This document shows, one piece after another, positions 32,049 through 35,944 of a stretch of DNA of 35,944 bases. Source of the DNA: JBFMFH01 sp040752275 (GTDB lineage Bacteria; Acidobacteriota; Vicinamibacteria; Vicinamibacterales; JAKQTR01). The first letter of the stretch is position 1; the number at the start of each line of letters is the position of its first letter. The stretch lies in assembly GCA_040752275.1 (NCBI GenBank), contig JBFMFH010000108.1, positions 1 through 35,944 on the forward strand. The letters are read 5' to 3'. A model generated the notes under the pieces. It did not search any database and had not been told where the DNA came from. It worked only from the letters and a program-made list of their open reading frames with translations. The position numbers were made by a program, and so were the translations under genes.

Positions 32049-32070
32049 GGAATACACGGGAACGAGACGA

Positions 32071-32358
32071 TCAGGCAGCGACCAGTTTTCGGACGTGGAG
32101 GTTCTTCCGGTTTCGATCGGCGTGCCAAAGGTCGTACTGGACTTGCTGGTTCAGCCAGCTTTCGGCGGTGGTGTTGAACGCCAACGACAGACGGACGGCC
32201 ATCTCCGGGGAGATTCCCGCGCGGCCGTTCAGGATGGCCGATAGCGTCTTCCGGCTCACGCCGAGGGCGGCGGCGGCATGGGTCACGGTGACCCCCAGCG
32301 GGCGGAAGCAGAGTTCGCGGAGAACTTCGCCGGGGTGGGGCGGGTTGTGCATCCTCAT
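32071..32358 (-). CDS. higA: HigA-family antitoxin
   Basis: 95 residues. MHNPPHPGEVLRELCFRPLG is the diagnostic HigA/VapI start. The HTH VTHAAAALGVSRKTLSAILN followed by GRAGISPEMAVRLSLAFNTT completes the XRE domain, and WLNQQVQYDLWHA ends it. The start chosen is the ATG at 32358, just after the toxin stop. It lies opposite to the cassette direction. Confidence 0.9.
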   Translation of the reverse strand: MRMHNPPHPGEVLRELCFRPLGVTVTHAAAALGVSRKTLSAILNGRAGISPEMAVRLSLAFNTTAESWLNQQVQYDLWHADRNRKNLHVRKLVAA

Positions 32359-32365
32359 GGCTGCC

Positions 32366-32647
32366 TCAGTGGTAGTCCTCGTAGTCCACGCGCTCGACAT
32401 CGCGGTCTTCAATGGTGAAGATGATTCGCCAGTTGCCGCTGACGGTCACGGCCCACGTGTCCTTCCGCTGGCCCTGCAGTTCGTGCAGGTCCAAGCCTGG
32501 CAGGCGCATGTCGCCGGCCGACGTGGCCACACTCAGGCGACCCAGGATGAGCCGAAGCCGGTCGGCGTGCTTGGCCTGGATTCCAGCCTTGCTCCCCGTG
32601 GTGAAGAATCGCTCCAGGCCTCTGTGCCGAAAGGTCTTGATCGCCAC
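32366..32647 (-). CDS. higB: HigB/RelE-family toxin
   Basis: 93 residues: MAIKTFRHRGLERFFTTGSK, HADRLRLILGRLSVA, MRLPGLDLHELQGQRKDTWA and VTVSGNWRIIFTIEDRDVER with VDYEDYH at the end, the HigB fold with the conserved RIIF core. Toxin-first order with higA starting 7 bp after its stop, as usual for higBA. A strong palindrome lies just upstream. Confidence 0.9.
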   Translation of the reverse strand: MAIKTFRHRGLERFFTTGSKAGIQAKHADRLRLILGRLSVATSAGDMRLPGLDLHELQGQRKDTWAVTVSGNWRIIFTIEDRDVERVDYEDYH

Positions 32648-32652
32648 AGAGT

Positions 32653-32684
32653 GATTGTAACTCGTAACGGGTCACGTTACAATC
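32653..32684. promoter_or_regulatory. Operator of higBA
   Basis: GATTGTAAC (32653-32661) and GTTACAATC (32676-32684) are perfect 9-bp inverted repeats around a 14-bp spacer that contains a further GTAAC. The minus-strand TACAAT in the first arm is a plausible -10 box, so HigA binding there would block transcription. The next base but one begins attC-like site 14. Confidence 0.75.
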
Positions 32685-32685
32685 C

Positions 32686-32730
32686 GCATAACAAGCGGCT
32701 GCACCCGTTGCGTTTCACCCGACACGCGTT
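32686..32730 (+). repeat. attC-like site 14, left half only
   Basis: GCATAAC (32686-32692) followed by AAGCGGCTGCACCCG. No matching right arm or GTTRRRY is found, so it is a broken site. GCATAAC is complementary to the right core GTTATGC of site 13, which fits the two ends of one higBA cassette. Confidence 0.55.
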
Positions 32731-32739
32731 CCACACGTC

Positions 32740-32943
32740 GTGAGAAGAACGCTGTTTCTCGATGGGCAAGAGCAGGAACTCGGGGAGCCGCTCGTACCCG
32801 CAGCGCAGGTGCCAGTAGTGACTTGGCAATTCCAACCTCGAACAGGCGGCGAGTACAGCTTACACTGGTGTTTCAGTGAAGGTGCTGGTGTGTCGCCTAA
32901 CCCGCGATTGGAGCCGACGGCGCCACCGCGAACTACGTCGTGA
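32740..32943 (+). other. Doubtful cassette open frame
   Basis: A 67-codon frame from GTG (LFLDGQEQELGEPLVPAAQV, WQFQPRTGGEYSLHW) runs from just after half-site 14 into site 15, which encodes its last residues (RLEPTAPPRTTS). No family recognised and no ribosome site. It may be a gene fragment. Confidence 0.25.
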
Positions 32944-32990
32944 CACAGGTATAGAGCGGCGACCGCCGCGGCTCAATCGCAGTCCTTGGG
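32895..32990 (+). repeat. attC-like site 15, degenerate
   Basis: GCCTAAC (32895-32901), arms GCGATTGGAGCCGACGG and CCGCCGCGGCTCAATCGC, long apex. The right core is not a clean GTTRRRY (CCTTGGGG). Confidence 0.5.
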
Positions 32991-33008
32991 GTGTCAAAGC
33001 GAAGACGG

Positions 33009-33413
33009 TTACGTCAGCGGCACGAGGCGGGAACGAAGCCAAGAGGCGAGCGCGGACTCGGTAAGGTGGCCCGCAGCGAGCGCCAACAAGGTCGTCAGGA
33101 CGTCCTCGTCGGTGGCGTCAATGGCTTGCCCATTGAGTGCGAGGAACGTCAGCATGGAGACGAGGGCGATGCGTTTGTTCCCATCGACGTAGGGGTGGTT
33201 CCGGGCAAGACCGAAGCCGTAGGCGGCGGCAAGGTCGGCCAGATCAGTCACGTGTTCGTAGAGCCACTTGTGCCGAGCGCGAGCCAGGGCTGACTCGAGG
33301 CTGTTCTCATCGCGCAACCCCGTACGCCCCCCGTGCTCGCGGATCTGGTCGACGTGGATGGCGTCGACCACGATGCGCGTCAGCCACGTCGGTTCGGTCG
33401 GGCGCGGCACCAT
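33009..33413 (-). CDS. doc: Doc-family (Fic fold) toxin
   Basis: 134 residues. The Fic/Doc active motif HPYVDGNKR (73-81) is intact, with the upstream VVDAIHVDQIREHGGRTGLR and SLESALARARHKWLYEH helices of death-on-curing proteins. Doc phosphorylates EF-Tu and stops translation. The gene is preceded, 3 bp apart, by an AbrB-type antitoxin gene rather than the Phd found with P1 Doc; AbrB-Doc pairs are a common alternative. Minus strand, opposite to array direction. Confidence 0.92.
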   Translation of the reverse strand: MVPRPTEPTWLTRIVVDAIHVDQIREHGGRTGLRDENSLESALARARHKWLYEHVTDLADLAAAYGFGLARNHPYVDGNKRIALVSMLTFLALNGQAIDATDEDVLTTLLALAAGHLTESALASWLRSRLVPLT

Positions 33414-33416
33414 CGC

Positions 33417-33644
33417 CTACTTGGCCAGTTGTCGAAGGACGCTGCGGTACTTGCGGGCGACCTGGGCCGCTGCCTGGAGCGCCTGTTCGGCTGCTGGGTC
33501 GTAGGGCGTGAGCAAGACGCCTCGGTCGGTCTCAATCGCGAGGACGGCATCCCCTGGCTCAAGATGCAGCCGGTCAGCCATGCCCTTTGGCAAGGTGGCA
33601 CTGACCGAGCCCCCGACTTGACGTAGCGTGACAGTCTTGATCAT
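33417..33644 (-). CDS. AbrB/SpoVT-type antitoxin of Doc
   Basis: 75 residues. VTLRQVGGSVSATLPKGMAD with RLHLEPGDAVLAIETDRGVL is the swapped-hairpin AbrB DNA-binding fold. The C-terminal LQAAAQVARKYRSVLRQLAK is the helix that inhibits Doc. A perfect operator palindrome lies 8 bp upstream. Confidence 0.9.
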   Translation of the reverse strand: MIKTVTLRQVGGSVSATLPKGMADRLHLEPGDAVLAIETDRGVLLTPYDPAAEQALQAAAQVARKYRSVLRQLAK

Positions 33645-33652
33645 GACCTAAC

Positions 33653-33670
33653 GTAGCACACTTGTGCTAC
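33653..33670. promoter_or_regulatory. Operator of the AbrB-Doc module
   Basis: GTAGCACA (33653-33660) and TGTGCTAC (33663-33670), perfect 8-bp arms around CT, just upstream of the antitoxin ATG. A further TAGCGTGACA lies inside the gene start. Confidence 0.75.
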
Positions 33671-33684
33671 TCGGTCAATCAGCA

Positions 33685-33725
33685 GCCCAACAAGCGGCTG
33701 CACCCGACTGGCGCGGGCTAGCCCG
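33685..33725 (+). repeat. attC-like site 16, left half only
   Basis: GCCCAAC (33685-33691) and AAGCGGCTGCACCCGAC, then GGGCTAGCCC and new sequence. No right arm; a broken site. Confidence 0.55.
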
Positions 33726-33742
33726 ACGAAGGAACGCGGACG

Positions 33743-33799
33743 ATGATTTCGAAACAGGAACTTCGGGCGATTGCGAGGGCACGCCTTCGTGACGCTGAT
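33743..33799 (+). pseudogene. 5' fragment of a HEPN-type gene
   Basis: The frame from ATG 33743 reads MISKQELRAIARARLRDAD and then diverges. LRxIARARLxDA is the opening of a family of small HEPN proteins. Only 19 codons survive before the sequence switches to an amidohydrolase fragment in another frame. Confidence 0.4.
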
Positions 33800-34010
33800 C
33801 GAACTAATCGGGCGGCTTCATCGAGCAGGTGTCACCATACTCGCCGGAACCGACTTCTCATCGCAGCAGATACCAGTCGTGCCGGGTGAGTCGTTGCTCA
33901 AGGAGATCGACCTGCTCCAGCAGGCTGGGTTGTCGCGGGCAGAGGCGCAAGCGGCGGCCGGATCCAACATCTCGCGCTGGCTGGAACGGCCGAATGACCC
34001 TCCCGGGTAG
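33795..34010 (+). pseudogene. C-terminal fragment of an amidohydrolase
   Basis: The frame reads LIELIGRLHRAGVTILAGTD with the metal-site Asp, then VVPGESLLKEIDLLQQAGLS and RAEAQAAAGSNISRWL, the C-terminal part of metal-dependent amidohydrolases (imidazolonepropionase/prolidase-like). The N-terminal barrel with the His motifs is missing. It is joined directly to a HEPN-type 5' end. Confidence 0.65.
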
Positions 34011-34015
34011 TCGCA

Positions 34016-34080
34016 GCCCAACACCGCGCTGCACCCGACGGCCGCCGCGAACCATGGGCGGCCGCGGGTGAGCGCGGACG
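34016..34080 (+). repeat. attC-like site 17, carries the constant loop; right core replaced
   Basis: GCCCAAC (34016-34022), arms CCGCGCTGCACCCGACGG and CCGCGGGTGAGCGCGGACG. The apex stem GGCCGCC/GGCGGCC closes a loop GCGAACCATG, matching the 3' part of the hairpin family loop. After ACG the expected TTRRRY is replaced by CCCTGCC. Confidence 0.65.
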
Positions 34081-34096
34081 CCCTGCCTATCAGAGC

Positions 34097-34114
34097 GGTA
34101 TTACATGTGATACC
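34097..34114. promoter_or_regulatory. Possible operator/promoter of the PIN/RHH module
   Basis: GGTAT (34097-34101) and ATACC (34110-34114) flank TACATGTG. A -10-like TACCAT (34111-34116) is 6 bp before GTG 34123, so the message would be leaderless. Confidence 0.45.
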
Positions 34115-34122
34115 ATGATCCT

Positions 34123-34542
34123 GTGCGAGTCGTCCTGGACAGCAACGTTCTGGTCGCCGGCTTTCGGTCGCGACAAGGAGCGTCGTTCAGGTTGCTGCAG
34201 CTCCTCAGGGCCGGACGGTTCGAGATCGCGGTCTCAGTTCCCCTCGCCTTGGAATACGAAGCCGAGCTGGTTCGACATGCCGGCGTGCTCGGATTGGGGC
34301 GGGACGAGGCTGAGGGTCTCGTCGACTACCTGTGTCAGATCGCCCATCGTCAGGCGATTCACTTTCTCTGGCGGCCGACCTTGACCGACCCGGGGGACGA
34401 GTTCATCTTGGAGCTCGCCGTGGCAGCAGCCTGTGAGGCAATCGTGACACATAACGTCCGGGACTTTGGTGGGGCGTCTCGGTTTGCCCCACGTGTCGTG
34501 TCGCCGTCCGACTTCTTGAGCATGATCGGAGAACGAGCATGA
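34123..34542 (+). CDS. PIN-domain toxin (COG1569-like)
   Basis: 139 residues from GTG 34123. VVLDSNVLVAGFRSRQGASF supplies the first Asp, SVPLALEYEAELV the Glu, LTDPGDEFILELAVAA the Asp pair, and AIVTHNVRDFGGA the terminal motif. This PIN branch is annotated as a putative TA toxin. ATGA overlap with the RHH gene. Confidence 0.87.
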   Translation: MRVVLDSNVLVAGFRSRQGASFRLLQLLRAGRFEIAVSVPLALEYEAELVRHAGVLGLGRDEAEGLVDYLCQIAHRQAIHFLWRPTLTDPGDEFILELAVAAACEAIVTHNVRDFGGASRFAPRVVSPSDFLSMIGERA

Positions 34543-34874
34543 GCACGTTGAGCCTACGGTTGCCGGAGTCGCTACATCGGAAGATCCGCGAACTCGCGCA
34601 GCGGGACGACATTTCGATCAATCAATTCCTGGCCACGGCTGCAGCAGAGAAGGCGGCGGCCTTGCTCACCGTTGAATACCTTGAGGAACGGGGCCGTCGC
34701 GGGGACGCGGCGTTGTTCGACAGGGTATTGGCGCGCGTACCAGACGTGCCGCCGATGGCCGGAGATGAACTCCCTCCCTCTGTCAAACGGCAGGCTATCA
34801 AGGCGCTGCAGCCGACGAGCCGCGCCCGGCGTGGGGCCAAGGCGAGAAAACGACGACTCCCGGCTCGCGGCTGA
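34539..34874 (+). CDS. RHH antitoxin with attC-encoded tail
   Basis: 111 residues. STLSLRLPESLHRKIRELAQ and RDDISINQFLATAAAEKAAA form the Arc/HicB-type RHH. LTVEYLEERGRRGDAALFDR and LARVPDVPPMAGDELP are the toxin-binding part. The remaining ~25 residues, starting AIKALQPTSRARRG, are Arg/Lys-rich and translated from attC-like site 18, where the left core has decayed to GGCTATC. Confidence 0.83.
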   Translation: MSTLSLRLPESLHRKIRELAQRDDISINQFLATAAAEKAAALLTVEYLEERGRRGDAALFDRVLARVPDVPPMAGDELPPSVKRQAIKALQPTSRARRGAKARKRRLPARG

Positions 34875-34889
34875 GCGCCAGCGTTGGGC
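34793..34889 (+). repeat. attC-like site 18
   Basis: Left core decayed to GGCTATC (34793-34799), right core GTTGGGC (34883-34889). Inner arms AAGGCGCTGCAGCCGACG and GGCTCGCGGCTGAGCGC; long apex. It overlaps the RHH antitoxin gene. Confidence 0.65.
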
Positions 34890-34989
34890 GGATCGAACCA
34901 CAGGACTCGAATCACGAACTGGAGAACGACGCCTGACACGCGTTGTGGCGGAGGGTAGGGACACCGGACCAAACCAACTTAGCTCAAAC

Positions 34990-35292
34990 TTAGCTCCGGT
35001 TCTTCCAGTACCCTGGTCGACGCTTCAGGTGGGCCAGCGCAACGATGACGATCTCGCCAGGGCGGATACGGTAGACGATCTGGTACGGATAGCGAGTGAC
35101 GAGAAGCCGACGGGTCTTGTGGTCGGCGGACAGGGGGTTGCCGGCCTCAGGATTCAATCCCAGCCGGTCAATCGCCCGAACCACCTTGTCGAGGAACTCG
35201 GCACCGAGCCCCGGACGCTTCGACTCGTACCAGCGCACCGCCTCGGTGAGTTCGAGAGACGCGAGCGAGTTGGTGCGGATCGGGAGCGTCAC
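34990..35292 (-). CDS. ParE/RelE-family toxin
   Basis: 100 residues from GTG 35292: LASLELTEAVRWYESKRPGL, GAEFLDKVVRAIDRLGLNPE, RRLLVTRYPYQIVYRIRPGE and IVIVALAHLKRRPGYWKNRS, a full ParE-type toxin similar in plan to that at 30232. GTGA overlap with the antitoxin stop. Opposite to array direction. Confidence 0.87.
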   Translation of the reverse strand: MTLPIRTNSLASLELTEAVRWYESKRPGLGAEFLDKVVRAIDRLGLNPEAGNPLSADHKTRRLLVTRYPYQIVYRIRPGEIVIVALAHLKRRPGYWKNRS

Positions 35293-35525
35293 CGGCCGAG
35301 CACGTCCCGTTCGATCCGACGGCGGACCTCGTCCCACGGCTCGAGGGCGGCTGTGCCAGCCTCGATGGACGCCACGCGTCGTTCAATCTCGGCGGCCCAC
35401 TGGGTGCCGGCATCGGCATCGGCCGGGCCGTCCAGACTGGCGAGCAGTTCGACAGCGAGTTCAGCGCGAGCATCTTCGTCGAGGCGCAAGGCGTCGGCCA
35501 GGACAGCGGCAACTGCTTGGGTCAT
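35289..35525 (-). CDS. Addiction-module antitoxin (PF09720-like)
   Basis: 78 residues: VLADALRLDEDARAELAVEL, LASLDGPADADAGTQWAAEI, EPWDEVRRRIERDVLGR, the same small helical antitoxin family as at 30011 but clearly diverged. It is read first in the operon. Confidence 0.85.
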   Translation of the reverse strand: MTQAVAAVLADALRLDEDARAELAVELLASLDGPADADAGTQWAAEIERRVASIEAGTAALEPWDEVRRRIERDVLGR

Positions 35526-35528
35526 GAT

Positions 35529-35546
35529 GAGGCAATCTTACGCCTC
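35529..35546. promoter_or_regulatory. Operator/promoter of the ParE module
   Basis: GAGGC (35529-35533) and GCCTC (35542-35546) flank AATCTTAC. On the minus strand TAAGAT lies inside as a -10 box, a few bases from the antitoxin ATG. Confidence 0.5.
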
Positions 35547-35554
35547 GATGGACC

Positions 35555-35616
35555 GCCCAACAAGCGCTTGCAGCCGTCGGCGGCCGGCGCGAGAATGGGC
35601 CGCCGCCGCTGAAGCG
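35555..35616 (+). repeat. attC-like site 19, right core lost into hicA
   Basis: GCCCAAC (35555-35561), arms AAGCGCTTGCAGCCGTCGG and CCGCCGCCGCTGAAGCG, then hicA sequence in place of GTTRRRY. The break is just after GCTGAAGC, as in site 10. Confidence 0.75.
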
Positions 35617-35684
35617 GCACGCCCTTCGCGCAGCAGTTCGCACCCGTGCTCCTGCAGGTGTCGCACCAGCGCGCGCCGTTTCAC
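35617..35684 (-). pseudogene. hicA: hicA toxin gene, truncated by an attC
   Basis: From GTG 35684 the minus strand reads MKRRALVRHLQEHGCELLRE followed by GRA, the HicA double-stranded-RNA-binding-fold start (xxR-x-L-x-x-x-L-x-x-x-G-x-x-x-x-R-x-G). The conserved His and the remaining strands are replaced by sequence of attC-like site 19. GTGA overlap with the hicB stop. Without the catalytic His the toxin should be inactive. Confidence 0.7.
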
Positions 35685-35902
35685 GCGCTGACCTTGAGAG
35701 ACTCGCGGATCACGCCCTCGCCGTGCGTGGCCTCCAATATTAACGCCCGATTGGCGTCCAGTACCATCTCCACAGCTTCCGCAAGATTCCGCCTAGCCTC
35801 CTCCAGCGTGCTGCCCTGGGTGTTCGCGCCAGGAAGCTCCTCGACGAAGCCGATGTAGCCCTCAGGCACTTTCCGAAACACCGCCGTAAACTCAACGCTC
35901 AT
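35681..35902 (-). CDS. hicB: HicB-family antitoxin
   Basis: 73 residues: VEFTAVFRKVPEGYIGFVEE, LPGANTQGSTLEEARRNLAE and AVEMVLDANRALILEA, the partial RNase H-like fold of HicB (E-L-P-G-x-x-T-Q-G). ATG 35902 is chosen as it begins the conserved part; ATG 35914 would add four residues. The downstream hicA is broken, leaving an orphan antitoxin. A run of C residues lies upstream near 35916. Confidence 0.85.
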   Translation of the reverse strand: MSVEFTAVFRKVPEGYIGFVEELPGANTQGSTLEEARRNLAEAVEMVLDANRALILEATHGEGVIRESLKVSA

Positions 35903-35944
35903 GGGAGGTCTCATACCCCCCCCCGCCGGGCGACCGGGGGCCGT

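Overview
The window is GC-rich bacterial DNA. The gene content fits an Acidobacteriota-like organism: a bacillithiol pair (bshB1-bshA), TonB-dependent receptor, several secreted beta-propeller proteins, and many small toxin-antitoxin (TA) modules. The phylum is an inference, because no rRNA or universal marker lies in the window.

Layout. (1) 1-2310 is an accessory strip with three attC-like sites, a partial ribbon-helix-helix antitoxin, a DUF4160/DUF2442 pair, a decayed VOC fragment and a secreted alpha/beta hydrolase. (2) 2442-12270, minus strand, is a tightly coupled six-gene redox operon: exported beta-propeller protein, NHL-PhnD fusion, Tat-exported NapG-like polyferredoxin, NapH/NosR-like membrane Fe-S protein, membrane-anchored NuoE-NuoF fusion, and NuoG/GltD-like flavoprotein. 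It reads as an NAD(P)H-to-periplasm electron conduit with no recognisable terminal enzyme. (3) 12404-17341, plus strand, holds a TonB receptor, bshB1-bshA and an orphan LolD/MacB-type ATPase. (4) 17459-24109 holds three TA modules (RHH/RelE, TumE/TumA, RelE/Phd), a partial duplication of tumEA, a second exported propeller protein, an acetyltransferase and a large secreted protein of unknown function. (5) 24.4 kb to the end is an integron-like cassette array without an integrase (CALIN type): sixteen attC-like sites, all in the same orientation, separate short cassettes.

The cassettes carry a zinc-ribbon membrane protein, BrnTA, PIN/antitoxin, a HEPN protein, an S41 lipoprotein protease, a broken GIY-YIG nuclease, ParE/addiction-module pairs, HigBA, Doc/AbrB, PIN/RHH, HicB with a broken hicA, and an IS110-type remnant next to an attC. 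Many TA modules have a palindromic operator over or beside the -10 box, so they carry their own promoters as expected for array cassettes.

The least explained signals are: a family of hairpins whose 14-nt loop (GTGGCGAACCATGR) is constant while the stems differ but still pair, found in a 242-bp element present twice, each copy ending at an attC; the six-gene redox operon; and two cassette genes cut at the same internal position of an attC arm.
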